Part shown: positions 8,655 through 17,971 of the stretch, piece by piece
Layout of the letters: the number at the start of each line of letters is the position of its first letter
Position numbering within the stretch: position 1 is the stretch's first letter
Source of the DNA: Nocardioides limicola
Lineage (GTDB): Bacteria > Actinomycetota > Actinomycetes > Propionibacteriales > Nocardioidaceae
DNA: 64,000 bases
Assembly (NCBI RefSeq): GCF_016827675.1
Contig: NZ_JAERJA010000005.1
Coordinates: 62,001-126,000, forward strand
Direction: 5' to 3'
Position numbers and translations under genes: made by a program
Notes under the pieces: model-generated
Told to the model about the DNA's origin: nothing
The model's input: the letters and a program-made list of their open reading frames with translations, nothing else
Databases searched by the model: none

Positions 8655-8717
8655 ACGAAGTAGCCCATCTCGTCCGCCGAGGTGTGACACCTCGGCGAAC
8701 GAGATGGGCTACTTCGT
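8655..8717. repeat. 63-nt near-perfect palindrome, likely bidirectional terminator
   Basis: Two 31-base arms (8655-8685 and 8687-8717) pair at 30 of 31 positions around a single base at 8686. The outer part is ACGAAGTAGCCCATCTCGT and the inner part CGCCGAGGTGT. It starts at the last base of the upp stop and reaches into the last codons of thpR, so it could end transcription from both sides. The length and near-zero loop are far beyond a normal terminator; see the findings. Confidence 0.9.
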
Positions 8718-9296
8718 CAGGGGGGACTCGGCGACGATCTCGTAGCGGGGTCGTCCGCGCCGACCCTGTCCCAGGTACGACGCCACCAGCGTGAGCGTGT
8801 CCGCCGACCAGGCCGGACCCTGATAGGTCTCCAGCAGCCGCACCCAGTTGCTGACCTCGGCGGGCCGACCGAGCCGGGCGACCGTCAGATGCGGGGTGAA
8901 GCGTTGTCCCTCGGCTGGCGCACCGGCCCGGGTCCCGGCGGCCCGGCAGCCCATTGCCAGCCGAGGCAACTCGACCTCGCCGACCTCGTCCAGAGCCACC
9001 CCCACCCACAGCACCCGTGCGCCGGCCGGATGCGGGAACGCCCCACCCCCGGACAGCCGCGCCTCGAAGGCGGTTCGTTTCGCCGCGGCGCGCTCCAACC
9101 GCTCGATCAGATCGTCCAGCTTGCGCTCCGGCACCGCCGGATAGAAGGCGCAGGTCAGGTGGAAATGGTCCGGGTCCGACCACCGGAACGGCGCCGCGTC
9201 GCGTCGTACCTCCAAGAACGCATCCAGGTGAGCCACCGCCTCCTCGGAAGGACGCACCGCGGCGAACATCCGCAACGTCGACGGGAGCCCGGGCAT
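8709..9296 (-). CDS. thpR: RNA 2',3'-cyclic phosphodiesterase (2'-5' RNA ligase family)
   Basis: The 195-residue protein has the two HxTx motifs of the 2H phosphoesterase fold, HLTC at 46-49 and HLTV at 136-139, which bind the phosphate. Members hydrolyse 2',3'-cyclic phosphates on RNA; the biological substrate is not settled. ATG 9296 gives MPGLPSTLRMFAAVRP; a longer frame to 9347 has an unlikely Trp-rich head, and ATG 9269 is another possible start. The last codons (LTK, stop) are made of the outer arm of the palindrome, so its C-terminus may have been altered by that element. Confidence 0.85.
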   Translation of the reverse strand: MPGLPSTLRMFAAVRPSEEAVAHLDAFLEVRRDAAPFRWSDPDHFHLTCAFYPAVPERKLDDLIERLERAAAKRTAFEARLSGGGAFPHPAGARVLWVGVALDEVGEVELPRLAMGCRAAGTRAGAPAEGQRFTPHLTVARLGRPAEVSNWVRLLETYQGPAWSADTLTLVASYLGQGRRGRPRYEIVAESPLTK

Positions 9297-9439
9297 ACCA
9301 CCGATGCTGCCAGAGAGCCCCCACCACCACCGGGGTGTGACTGACATCTCAGCGTCTCATCCACCGCATGGGGGATCACAACTCGCCAGTACATGGGTAG
9401 GTTGTCGCACGCTGTGCACTCGACAGGCAGGAGGCCCTC

Positions 9440-10972
9440 GTGCTGATCGGCATTCCCCGGGAATCGAAACCGGGAGAGACCCTGGTCGCCGCGACGGCGA
9501 AGACCACATCCCAGCTGCGCAAACTCGGCTACGACGTCGTCGTCGAGTCCGGCGCAGGCAACGGCGCCGACCAGGCGGACGGCGCGTTCGTGGACGCAGA
9601 AGCGCGCGTCGGCACCGCTGACGAGGTCTGGGCCGCCGACATCGTCGTCAAGATCAACGCCCCGACCGACGACGAGATCGCTCGACTGCGTCCCGGCGCG
9701 ACGGTGATCTCGATGATGGCCCCGGCCCGCAACCCCGAGTTGGTGGACCGGCTGTCCCAGGCCGGGGTGACCGCCCTGGCGATGGACGCCGTGCCGCGGA
9801 TCTCGCGGGCGCAGTCGATGGACGTGCTGTCCTCGATGGCCAACGTCGCCGGCTACCGCGCCGTGGTCGAGGCCGCCCACGAGTTCGGGCGCCAGTTCAC
9901 CGGCCAGGTCACCGCCGCCGGCAAGATCCCCCCGGCCCGCGTCTTCGTGGTCGGCGCCGGCGTCGCCGGACTGGCCGCGATCGGCGCCGCGTCGGCGATG
10001 GGCGCCATCGTCCGCGCCTTCGACGTACGCCCCGAGGTGGCCGAGCAGGTGCGCTCGATGGGTGCCGAGTTCGTCTCCGTGGAGATGGAGTCCGAGGTCT
10101 CCTCCGACGGCTACGCCAAGGAGATGACCGCCGAGCAGGAGGCGGCCACCGCGGCGATGTACGACGAGGAGGCGCGCAACGCCGACATCGTCATCACCAC
10201 CGCGCTGATCCCCGGCCGTCCCGCCCCGAAGTTGATCCGCGCCGAGACGGTGGCCGCGATGGCCAACGGCAGCGTGATCGTCGACATGGCGGCGGCCAAC
10301 GGCGGCAACTGCGACCTCACGGTCACCGACGAGCGCACCGTCTCCGACAACGGCGTGACGATCCTCGGCTACACGGACCTGTCCAGCCGACTGGCCGCGC
10401 AGACCAGTCAGCTCTACGGCACCAACATCGTCAACCTGCTCAAGCTGCTGACCCCCGAGAAGGACGGTCAGCTCACCTTGGACATGGACGACGTGGTCCA
10501 GCGCGGCATCACCGTGACCCGGGACGGCGAGACCATGTGGCCGCCGCCGCCGGTGCAGGTCTCGGCCGCCCCGGGCCAGCCTGCGAAGGTGCAGCCCTCC
10601 GCGCCGGCCAAGCAGCCGACCAAGCTCAGTGAGCGCGGCCGGATCGTCACCGTGGCAGCAATGGGCGCGGTGCTGTTCGGGCTGGTCGCCATCGCGCCGC
10701 CGGCCCTGCACAGCCACCTACTGATCTTCGCGCTCGCGGTGGTCGTCGGGATCTATGTGATCGGCAACGTGGCGCACGCTCTGCACACCCCGCTGATGTC
10801 GGTCACCAACGCGATCTCGAGCATCATCATCGTCGGCGCCCTGCTGCAGATCGGCACGGGCAAGCCCCTGATCACCGCCTTCGCATTCGTGGCGGTGCTG
10901 TTGGCCAGCATCAACATCTTCGGTGGCTTCGCGGTGACTCGCCGCATGCTCGCCATGTTCTCCAGGAGCTGA
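9440..10972 (+). CDS. pntA: Proton-translocating NAD(P) transhydrogenase, alpha subunit
   Basis: The 510-residue subunit has the NAD(H)-binding domain I at about 1-380 (start [30 protein letters not shown], nucleotide fold [17 protein letters not shown]). A Pro/Ala linker (about 370-395) follows, then four membrane segments (about 405-505). The single-chain form, as in E. coli, is used instead of split alpha1/alpha2 chains. GTG 9440 follows GGAGG at 9429-9433. With PntB it couples hydride transfer from NADH to NADP+ to proton entry, supplying NADPH. Confidence 0.95.
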   Translation: MLIGIPRESKPGETLVAATAKTTSQLRKLGYDVVVESGAGNGADQADGAFVDAEARVGTADEVWAADIVVKINAPTDDEIARLRPGATVISMMAPARNPELVDRLSQAGVTALAMDAVPRISRAQSMDVLSSMANVAGYRAVVEAAHEFGRQFTGQVTAAGKIPPARVFVVGAGVAGLAAIGAASAMGAIVRAFDVRPEVAEQVRSMGAEFVSVEMESEVSSDGYAKEMTAEQEAATAAMYDEEARNADIVITTALIPGRPAPKLIRAETVAAMANGSVIVDMAAANGGNCDLTVTDERTVSDNGVTILGYTDLSSRLAAQTSQLYGTNIVNLLKLLTPEKDGQLTLDMDDVVQRGITVTRDGETMWPPPPVQVSAAPGQPAKVQPSAPAKQPTKLSERGRIVTVAAMGAVLFGLVAIAPPALHSHLLIFALAVVVGIYVIGNVAHALHTPLMSVTNAISSIIIVGALLQIGTGKPLITAFAFVAVLLASINIFGGFAVTRRMLAMFSRS

Positions 10973-10977
10973 GACGG

Positions 10978-12423
10978 TTGTTCACCACTGACACTGCCGC
11001 ATACGCGGCGTACATCGTCGCCGCACTGCTGTTCATCCTGGCCCTGGCCGGGTTGTCCAAGCACGAGACCGCCCGCGCCGGCAACACCTTCGGCGCCCTC
11101 GGCATGGGTGTCGCCCTGGCAGCCACGCTGGCGCTGGCCTTCGGCCACGGCATGGACAACACCGGCCTGGTGCTGCTCATCGTCGCGGTCCTGATCGGTG
11201 CCGCGATCGGCCTGTGGCGCGCCCGGGTCGTGGAGATGACCGGGATGCCCGAACTGATCGCCCTGCTGCACAGCTTCATCGGTGCCGCCGCGGTGATGGT
11301 CGGCTGGAACCGCTACTTCAAGGTCGAGGCCGACCCCGACGGTGCGGCCGCCCAGGAGCTGGACCTGCTCGGCCTGCTCGGCATCCACGCCGCCGAGGTG
11401 ACGATCAGCGTCTTCATCGGCGCGGTCACCCTGACCGGGTCGATCGTGGCGTTCCTCAAATTGTCGGAGCGGATGAAGTCCACCCCGATGGTGTTGCCGG
11501 GCAAGAACGTCCTCAACATCGGCGCCGTGGTCGCCTTCGTGGCGATGACCGCCTGGTTCGTCATCGACCCGCAACTGTGGATGCTGATCCTGATCACCGT
11601 GCTGGCGCTGGCGCTGGGCTGGCACCTGGTCGCCTCCATCGGCGGCGGCGACATGCCGGTCGTCGTCTCGATGCTGAACAGCTACTCCGGGTGGGCCGCG
11701 GCCGCACTCGGCTTCCTGCTGCTCAACGACCTGCTGATCATCGTCGGCGCCCTGGTCGGCTCCTCGGGTGCGTTCCTGTCCTACATCATGTGCAAGGGCA
11801 TGAACCGCTCCTTCATCTCGGTCATCGCCGGCGGTTTCGGCATCGAGGCCGCCCCCTCGGGCGACACCGACTACGGCGAGCACCGCGAGGTCCTGGCCGA
11901 CGAGGTCGCCGAGATCCTGGCCCACGCCACCTCGGTCGTCATCACGCCGGGCTACGGGATGGCCGTGGCCCAGGCGCAGTACCCGGTCGCCGAGGTGACC
12001 GCCAAGCTGCGCGAGCGGGGCGTCAACGTCCGCTTCGGGATCCACCCGGTGGCAGGTCGACTGCCCGGCCACATGAACGTGCTGCTCGCCGAGGCGAAGG
12101 TCCCCTACGACATCGTGCTGGAGATGGACGAGATCAACGACGACCTCTCCGACACCGACGTGGTGCTGGTGATCGGCGCCAACGACACCGTCAACCCGTC
12201 GGCCGCCGAGGACCCGGCCAGCCCGATCGCCGGCATGCCGGTGCTGGAGGTCTGGAACGCCCGCGAGGTGATCGTCTTCAAGCGGTCGATGGCCACCGGG
12301 TACGCCGGCGTCCAGAACCCGCTGTTCTTCCGCGAGAACACCCGGATGCTCTTCGGCGATGCCAAGGACCGGGTGGAGGACATCATCCACCACCTCGGCG
12401 CCATGCAGCCCGCCGGACGCTGA
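10978..12423 (+). CDS. pntB: Proton-translocating NAD(P) transhydrogenase, beta subunit
   Basis: The 481-residue subunit carries about eight membrane helices in its first 270 residues ([30 protein letters not shown]). The NADP(H)-binding domain III follows, with [31 protein letters not shown] and [12 protein letters not shown]-like (here [12 protein letters not shown]). Translation begins at TTG 10978, five bases after the pntA stop, with the pntA-internal AGGAG at 10964-10968 as ribosome-binding site. The pair forms an operon that ends at the hairpin at 12445-12478. Confidence 0.95.
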   Translation: MFTTDTAAYAAYIVAALLFILALAGLSKHETARAGNTFGALGMGVALAATLALAFGHGMDNTGLVLLIVAVLIGAAIGLWRARVVEMTGMPELIALLHSFIGAAAVMVGWNRYFKVEADPDGAAAQELDLLGLLGIHAAEVTISVFIGAVTLTGSIVAFLKLSERMKSTPMVLPGKNVLNIGAVVAFVAMTAWFVIDPQLWMLILITVLALALGWHLVASIGGGDMPVVVSMLNSYSGWAAAALGFLLLNDLLIIVGALVGSSGAFLSYIMCKGMNRSFISVIAGGFGIEAAPSGDTDYGEHREVLADEVAEILAHATSVVITPGYGMAVAQAQYPVAEVTAKLRERGVNVRFGIHPVAGRLPGHMNVLLAEAKVPYDIVLEMDEINDDLSDTDVVLVIGANDTVNPSAAEDPASPIAGMPVLEVWNAREVIVFKRSMATGYAGVQNPLFFRENTRMLFGDAKDRVEDIIHHLGAMQPAGR

Positions 12424-12444
12424 GCGCACCGGCGTAGGAACGCG

Positions 12445-12478
12445 CAGGGGCGGTGACCCGGTCGGGTCACCGCCCCTG
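12445..12478 (+). terminator. Intrinsic terminator after pntAB
   Basis: CAGGGGCGGTGACCC (12445-12459) pairs perfectly with 12464-12478 around the four-base loop GGTC and is followed by TT. It sits between the convergent pntB and MMPL genes and can serve both. Confidence 0.85.
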
Positions 12479-12500
12479 TTCCGTCTCATCCGGCCGCGTG

Positions 12501-14657
12501 TCAGCGGCCCACCAGCGCCGGCTCGGGCGTGGAACCGGGCTCGGGATCCTGCCCGGCGCCCGACTCCTCCCGGAAGCCGTGCCGCAGCCACCACCGGCGC
12601 ATCGGTCCCGGCGCCCACCAGTTCCAGCGGCCCAGCAGCTTCATGGTGGCCGGGACCAGCAGTCCGCGGATCACGGTGGCGTCGATCAGCAGCGCGATCA
12701 GCATGCCGACGCCGAGGATCTTCATGAAGACGATGCCCGACAGCGCGAAGGCACCGATGACGACACCGAGGAGCACCGCGGCGGAGGTGATGATCCGGCC
12801 GGTGCGCTCCACGCCGGTGGCCACCGCCAGCACGTTGTCGCCGGTGGCGTCCCACGCCTCACGCACCCGCGACAGCAGGAACACCTCATAGTCCATGGAC
12901 AGCCCGAAGACGATGGCCAGCATCAGGATCGGCGGGGTCGCGTAGAGGTAGCCCGGGCTGGTGAAGTCCAGCAGCCCTTCGAGGTTGCCGTCGGCGAAGA
13001 TCCAGGCGACGATCCCGAACGCGGCCGAGATCGAGAGCAGGTTCATCAACACCGCCTTGATCGGCAGCACGATCGACCCGAAGGCGAGGAAGAGCAGCAC
13101 CAGCATCACCACGACCACGAACACACCCATCCAGGGCAGCCGCTCGGCGATGGAGCTGAGCAGGTCGACGGTGTCGGCGGACAGCCCACCGACCAGCGCC
13201 TCGGCACCGGTCGGCGCCTCGACGGCACGCAGCGCGCGCACCATCTCCTGGGACTCTCCCGACTGGGCGCTGGCCTGCCAGATCGCCCGGATGACGGTGA
13301 GGTCGGTGTCAGCGGCGATCACCGCCGCGTCGAGGCCGTCGATGCCGTTGACCGCGGTCAGGTACTCGTTGACCCCGGCCTGGTCGGCACCGGCCAGCGT
13401 CACGTTGGCGGTCGCCTGCTCGGGGCCGAACTCGGCCAGTTTCTCGGTCGCCTGGTGGGCTGGGGCGTGCGCCGGCAGCACCCGGTGGTCGAAATCGCCC
13501 CAACTCGCGCCGAGGAAGGGCAGACCAAGTCCGATCAGTGCCGCGGTGAGCAGCGTGACGACTGCGATCGGGCGGCGCATCACGGCACGCGCCGTCCGCC
13601 CCCAGAAGCCGAAGTCGTGCGGGTCACGCGGGGCACGGCCCCACGGCAGTCGGCCGGCATCGATGCGGCGTCCGAGGAGTGCCAGTACGGCGGGCAGCAC
13701 GGTCAGCGAGGCGACCATCGCCACCAGCACCGCAGCGATGCCCCCGTAGCCGAGCGATCGGAGGAAGGCCTGGGGGAAGAGGAGCAGTGAACTCATCGCG
13801 GCGGCCACGATCAGTCCGGAGAAGGCGATGGTCCGCCCGGCGGTCGCCATCGTCGCGACCAGGGCGTCGTTCACCGAGCGGCGGGTCAACTCCTCCCGGT
13901 AGCGGCTGACCACGAAGAGCGCGTAGTCGATCGCCAGCCCCATCCCGAGCAGCGTGACGACGTTGACCGCGAAGACCGACACCTCGGTCACCTCGGTGAG
14001 CAGTCGCACCGCGGCCAGGGCTCCGATCATCGCCAGCACGCCGACCATGAACGGCATCAGCGCGGCCACCACGCTGCGGAAGATGATCAGCGACAGCAGC
14101 AGGACGATCGGGAGGGCGATCAGCTCGGCCCGCTCGAGGTCCTCCTGGCTGAGGTCGTTGAGGTTGGCGTACGTCGACCAGATGCCTGCCAGGTGCAGGG
14201 TGAGGCTGTCCGCCTCCAGGAGGGGGGCGATCTCCTCGTAGGCATGGCCCATCTGGTCCTGGTCGTCGCCACCGAGAGAGATGATCACCTGCGCGGCGTG
14301 ACCGTCCTCGGTCACCATGGCGGGCTCGTCGACGGCGTACCAGGGCACGACTGCGCTGACATGCTCGGCGGGCAGGGTGGCCAGCGACTGTTGCACCGCC
14401 CCCCGGAACGTCGGGTCGTCGGCAGTGAGGTCCTCGGAGGAGTAGATGGCGACCACGTCGACGCCGAGGTTGCCGAAGGTGTCGCGCTCGAGTTCGAGTT
14501 GCCGGGCGGAGTCGCTCGCCGGGTCGTCGTACCCACCATTGGACAGCGCCCCGAAGACCCCGGTGCCGTACCAGGCCGCGCCGAGTGCGACGAACAGCCC
14601 CACCATCAGGACGGGCAGCGCCCGACGGACCACGAAACGGCCCAAGGTCTCGATCAT
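12501..14657 (-). CDS. MMPL-family (RND-type) membrane transporter
   Basis: The 718-residue exporter shows the MMPL layout: one N-terminal helix (about 10-30), a periplasmic loop (30-160), five to six helices (about 165-330), a second loop (about 365-500) and a final helix cluster (about 505-690). Inside the first cluster is LGMGLAIDYALFVVSRYREEL, and the second cluster has FGLSMDYEVFLLSRVREAWD, the conserved GxxxDY proton-relay motifs. It probably exports lipids or small toxic molecules. The TetR gene at 14752 is transcribed divergently across 94 bases that contain a palindrome, so that regulator is the likely repressor. Confidence 0.9.
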   Translation of the reverse strand: MIETLGRFVVRRALPVLMVGLFVALGAAWYGTGVFGALSNGGYDDPASDSARQLELERDTFGNLGVDVVAIYSSEDLTADDPTFRGAVQQSLATLPAEHVSAVVPWYAVDEPAMVTEDGHAAQVIISLGGDDQDQMGHAYEEIAPLLEADSLTLHLAGIWSTYANLNDLSQEDLERAELIALPIVLLLSLIIFRSVVAALMPFMVGVLAMIGALAAVRLLTEVTEVSVFAVNVVTLLGMGLAIDYALFVVSRYREELTRRSVNDALVATMATAGRTIAFSGLIVAAAMSSLLLFPQAFLRSLGYGGIAAVLVAMVASLTVLPAVLALLGRRIDAGRLPWGRAPRDPHDFGFWGRTARAVMRRPIAVVTLLTAALIGLGLPFLGASWGDFDHRVLPAHAPAHQATEKLAEFGPEQATANVTLAGADQAGVNEYLTAVNGIDGLDAAVIAADTDLTVIRAIWQASAQSGESQEMVRALRAVEAPTGAEALVGGLSADTVDLLSSIAERLPWMGVFVVVVMLVLLFLAFGSIVLPIKAVLMNLLSISAAFGIVAWIFADGNLEGLLDFTSPGYLYATPPILMLAIVFGLSMDYEVFLLSRVREAWDATGDNVLAVATGVERTGRIITSAAVLLGVVIGAFALSGIVFMKILGVGMLIALLIDATVIRGLLVPATMKLLGRWNWWAPGPMRRWWLRHGFREESGAGQDPEPGSTPEPALVGR

Positions 14658-14695
14658 GTCGACTCCAGTGAAGTGTGATCAGTAGTGTTAACGGG

Positions 14696-14708
14696 GTTTA
14701 CCGTAAAC
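14696..14708. promoter_or_regulatory. Candidate TetR operator between MMPL gene and regulator
   Basis: GTTTACCGTAAAC is a perfect 6-1-6 palindrome, 39 bases before the MMPL start and 44 before the TetR start. A third TAAAC half-site follows at about 14713. TetR-family repressors usually bind such sites between themselves and the exporter they control. Confidence 0.55.
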
Positions 14709-14751
14709 GGTGTAAACTCGCCACGTCAACCCCCGAACACAGGAGGCACGA

Positions 14752-15495
14752 GTGCCGACGGCCACCCGGCGAGAGCGTCAGCGAGAAGCGACCTTCGAGG
14801 AGATCGTGTCCACCTCCCGGGACCTCCTGGCGGCCGGCGAGGAGTTGTCCCTGCGCGCGATCGCGGCTCGGATGGGGATGACGGCGCCGGCGCTCTATCG
14901 CTATGTGGCGAACTACCAGGAGCTCGTCGACCTGGTCGCCTTCGAGATCGACAAGGCGGCCACCGACCTGTTCCGCGCGGCCGCCGACCGGCACCGCGGC
15001 GATCCGGCGGCGAGTGCCATGGCCGCGGCGGTGGCCTTCCGTCGTTGGGGCCAGGAGAACCCCCGGGAGTTCGGGCTCGTCTTCGCGAACCCCGTGGCCG
15101 AGAGCGCCTGCCTGCGCCGCGACCTGATCACGATCTCGCACTCGTGCCGGTTCATGAACGACTTGCTGATCGATCTGCATGAACGTCATCCGATCCCGCA
15201 CCCGACCCGCGACGAGCTACCCCCCGGCGTACTGGAAACCGTCGTGGACCCGGTGATGCCCGTCGACCTCGACCGGCTCACGGACGAGAACCGTGGGCTG
15301 CTGTGGGTGTTCATGCGGGTATGGGCCGCCCTGTACGGCGTGGTCACCCTCGAGGTCTTCGGCCACATCGACCCGCGACTGATCGAATCCGGGGTGATGT
15401 TCCGGGACATGATCGCGAACCTGCTGACCCCACTGGGCCTCACCGAGCGCGCCGAGGAGCTCCTCGCCCTGGTCGGCGAGGAACTCAACCGATAG
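14752..15495 (+). CDS. TetR/AcrR-family regulator (divergent from MMPL exporter)
   Basis: The 247-residue protein has an N-terminal TetR DNA-binding domain (residues about 10-60) with the helix-turn-helix LSLRAIAARMGMTAPALYRY. The C-terminal ligand domain has the WGQENPREFGLVFANP stretch common in the TetR_C_33/WHG group. GTG 14752 follows an AGGAGGCAC ribosome-binding site. The divergent arrangement and the shared palindrome suggest it controls itself and the exporter. Confidence 0.9.
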   Translation: MPTATRRERQREATFEEIVSTSRDLLAAGEELSLRAIAARMGMTAPALYRYVANYQELVDLVAFEIDKAATDLFRAAADRHRGDPAASAMAAAVAFRRWGQENPREFGLVFANPVAESACLRRDLITISHSCRFMNDLLIDLHERHPIPHPTRDELPPGVLETVVDPVMPVDLDRLTDENRGLLWVFMRVWAALYGVVTLEVFGHIDPRLIESGVMFRDMIANLLTPLGLTERAEELLALVGEELNR

Positions 15496-15569
15496 CAGGA
15501 CCGGGCGCGGCACTCCGCGAGTCGACCCGTGGTGGCTGCCCATCGGCGGCCACCACGGTCGCCCGGGAT

Positions 15570-16586
15570 TCAGGCGAGCATGCGATCTCGCCGCCCGACC
15601 CTCGCAATGGTCTCCTCCACGTCCATGCCGTGGAGCCGCAGCATGTTCTCACCCAGGATCTTGCGCTTCGCCTGAGCGGTGAGCTGTGGGTATCCGTACC
15701 CGTCGCAAAGGTCTTGGGGGATCTCGAAGTCCCAGAACGCCTGGAGGGCCCATTGCGGCTGCCAGATCGGTGCCTCGGATCCGTAGACGATCTTGTCCTC
15801 TCCGCACCAGAAGAGCAGCTTCCCGAGCAGCTCAGCGAACAACCGTGGCGCCCGCACCACAAAGTTGATCGAGGCGGCCAGCGAGGCGTACAGGTTCGGG
15901 TAGCGGATCAATTGCCAGCAGGTCTCATCGATGAACGGGAGCCCGACGTGGTAGATCACGAAGTTGATGTCTGGGAAGGACGCAGCTGCCCCGTCCATGT
16001 CCCACGTCTGCGTGAACTCGACCGGCTGGGGACCCAGCGGCACTCCCTTGTGTACACCGACCAGGTCGATCCCAAGCTCCTGGAGCCTCTCGAAGACCGG
16101 GAAGGCGACTTTCGGGTCGTCCATCCGCCAGGGCACCATGCCTCCGTCCTCGTACCGGACGTTGTAGAACTTGAAGCCACGGGCGCCGTACTCCTCGACC
16201 TGGCGCGTCACATCGTCCAGAGCCTTCTTGCCCTCCAACGGATTCACCGTGCCCCAAAGGACTGTCCGGTCGGGATCGGCCTGCGCCAGCTTGGCGCACT
16301 CCTGCCACGGCGACAGCCCGTCCCGGTAGAGGTCGGTCAGCGGCAGCGGCATCGCCACCAGCATGTCGGTGTCAGAGTTGGCATAGACCATCTCGCGGAT
16401 CTCCTCGATGGACCACTTGTGCAACCACTCCTCGGCAGGCATCACCTCCTCACCCTCGGGAGTCAAGGTGGCGTGGAAGGCGTAGAGGTGGTTGGAGAAC
16501 ATCTCCCCTTCCTTGCCGAAGGCGTTCCCCTGTTCGAAGTTGAAGGGGTGGGCCACCCCGTCGAACACGAATGCATCGCCGATCAT
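15570..16586 (-). CDS. Amidohydrolase-2 family (ACMSD-like) protein
   Basis: The 338-residue protein is a TIM-barrel metal-dependent hydrolase or decarboxylase. It starts FVFDGVAHPF, a variant of the usual D-x-H-x-H metal motif. Later metal or active-site candidates are FKFYNVRYEDGG, VGVHKGVPLGP, FVIYHVGLPF and KIVYGSEAPIW. It overlaps the MIP18 gene by ATGA and forms an operon with it. From memory, this pair occurs beside soluble di-iron propane monooxygenase genes (prm/mim clusters) in actinobacteria, but no monooxygenase genes are present here. The reaction is unknown. Confidence 0.8.
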   Translation of the reverse strand: MIGDAFVFDGVAHPFNFEQGNAFGKEGEMFSNHLYAFHATLTPEGEEVMPAEEWLHKWSIEEIREMVYANSDTDMLVAMPLPLTDLYRDGLSPWQECAKLAQADPDRTVLWGTVNPLEGKKALDDVTRQVEEYGARGFKFYNVRYEDGGMVPWRMDDPKVAFPVFERLQELGIDLVGVHKGVPLGPQPVEFTQTWDMDGAAASFPDINFVIYHVGLPFIDETCWQLIRYPNLYASLAASINFVVRAPRLFAELLGKLLFWCGEDKIVYGSEAPIWQPQWALQAFWDFEIPQDLCDGYGYPQLTAQAKRKILGENMLRLHGMDVEETIARVGRRDRMLA

Positions 16587-17008
16587 CGCTGCTCTCCTTC
16601 ATGGTTCGGCCAGTTGGCAGCCACATAGTTTGTTGGGTCGGGCACCGCAGCGGGCTCGGGCAGGAATGTGAGTTTGCTGCGCGCCGAGGCGCTAAGGCGC
16701 TCGGATCCCCACACCTCGTCCCAGACGATCTCCACCGCCGCCTCCGCGACGTCCTCGAGTCCGACCACGGCTGCCTCTATGTCAGTGAGGACCTGTGAGG
16801 CGAACGGGCACCAGCCGGACGTCAACAGCAACTCCACCCGCGCTCGGGATCCGCTGATCTCCGCCCGGTGCAGCAGCCCCATGTCCACCACGGAGATCCC
16901 CTTATCGCGACAACAGGGATCGAAGACCCCTGTCAGCACGTCACGGATCCTTGGATCCACTGTCGGCGCCCCGTCCTTGGTCGCCTCAGCCAGCGTCTGC
17001 TGGGTCAT
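16583..17008 (-). CDS. MIP18/DUF59-family iron-sulfur assembly-like protein
   Basis: The 141-residue protein has the MIP18/PaaD-type domain: GISVVDMGLLHRAEI near the N-terminus and the conserved metal-ligand region LLLTSGWCPFASQVLTDIE. Members help insert iron-sulfur clusters or assemble metalloenzymes. ATG 17008 follows GGAGG; a longer frame to 17038 would start inside the palindrome. It is the first gene of the operon with the amidohydrolase and is likely controlled by the IclR regulator across the palindrome at 17021-17039. Confidence 0.8.
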   Translation of the reverse strand: MTQQTLAEATKDGAPTVDPRIRDVLTGVFDPCCRDKGISVVDMGLLHRAEISGSRARVELLLTSGWCPFASQVLTDIEAAVVGLEDVAEAAVEIVWDEVWGSERLSASARSKLTFLPEPAAVPDPTNYVAANWPNHEGEQR

Positions 17009-17020
17009 GCGCAACACCTC

Positions 17021-17039
17021 CTTGTGCGATGCGCACAAG
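17021..17039. promoter_or_regulatory. Candidate IclR operator palindrome
   Basis: CTTGTGCGATGCGCACAAG is a perfect 8-3-8 palindrome lying 13 bases upstream of the MIP18 start and about 110 upstream of the divergent IclR gene. Its place over the probable transcription start or 5' leader suits repression by the IclR protein. Confidence 0.6.
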
Positions 17040-17147
17040 TCAAGTGCGGCGGCCCAGACGCCGGAACCCCCCTGGATTTCCCATCACGAAACGCTGTGGC
17101 GCTGCTCACAGCGACAACTACGATGGTGATCATCGAAGGAGTGAGTG

Positions 17148-17942
17148 ATGCCCCGCAACGACCCGTCTCCGCCTCCCGAAGACTTCGTTCAGAGCGTTGG
17201 GCGTGCGCTGCGTATCCTCGAAGTTGTCAGCGCCTCCTCGTCGTTGCCGGTGAAGGCCATCGCGCGACGCTGTGACCTCAACCTCTCCACCACCTACCAC
17301 TTGGTGCGCACCCTGGCCTACGAGGGCTACCTGCACAGAGCTACCGACGGGACCTACAGTTGCGGGCGCGAGGTGGCCCGCAGGTTCTACGACCTCCTGG
17401 AATCGTGTCCGAAGCCACCGACTGCGCGGGAGGCCATGCGACACCTCGTCGGGCAGACCGGCCTGAGCGCCTACCTCGGCCGACTCCATGGGGACGCCGT
17501 GGTGGTCGTCGACTACGTGGAAGGTCCTGGGTCGCCCTATCTGGAGGACTTCGAGCGTGGCCTGGATGTCTCAGCCCATGCCACAGCCTTGGGCAAGGCC
17601 CTGCTTCTGACGCTTCCTGGGCGAGAGCGCCGCGCCCTACTGCGGCGCCAGGGGATGCGCCAGTTCACCGCCAACACGGCTACCGATGTGGAGCGTCTGG
17701 CCAGGCTGCTGGCCCGCACCGAGGTCGGGACCCTGGTCGAGGAGCATGGGGAGTTTCGTGACGGCGTTGCCTGCGCCGCCATGCTGGTGCCCGGCCCACA
17801 GCACGAACCCGCCTGGGCGTTGGTGGTGAGCGCCCACGGCGAGCAGGTGCCCGCCAGCGCGCGGGCTGAACTACGGCTGACTGCCGGGGACCTGCAGGCA
17901 TCGGGCTCGCGACGCCAGTTCAATCCCGTCGGGAACACCTGA
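17148..17942 (+). CDS. IclR-family transcriptional regulator
   Basis: The 264-residue regulator has an N-terminal winged helix (ALRILEVVSASSSLPVKAIA, LNLSTTYHLVRTLAYEGYLH, about 15-70). A C-terminal effector-binding GAF-like domain follows, with SAHATALGKALL and VACAAMLVP. ATG 17148 has GAAGGA eight bases before it; GTG 17145 is equally in frame. It faces the amidohydrolase/MIP18 operon and probably controls it. Confidence 0.9.
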   Translation: MPRNDPSPPPEDFVQSVGRALRILEVVSASSSLPVKAIARRCDLNLSTTYHLVRTLAYEGYLHRATDGTYSCGREVARRFYDLLESCPKPPTAREAMRHLVGQTGLSAYLGRLHGDAVVVVDYVEGPGSPYLEDFERGLDVSAHATALGKALLLTLPGRERRALLRRQGMRQFTANTATDVERLARLLARTEVGTLVEEHGEFRDGVACAAMLVPGPQHEPAWALVVSAHGEQVPASARAELRLTAGDLQASGSRRQFNPVGNT

Positions 17943-17971
17943 GTATCCGGGTGTCGGCTAGCGTTCCCGGC

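Noticed and set aside
10753-12855. 700-codon open frame antisense to pntA/pntB
   Set aside because: Shadow frame of high-GC coding sequence: His/Asp/Gly-rich low-complexity product, no start site, and the opposite strand encodes the well-conserved PntAB.
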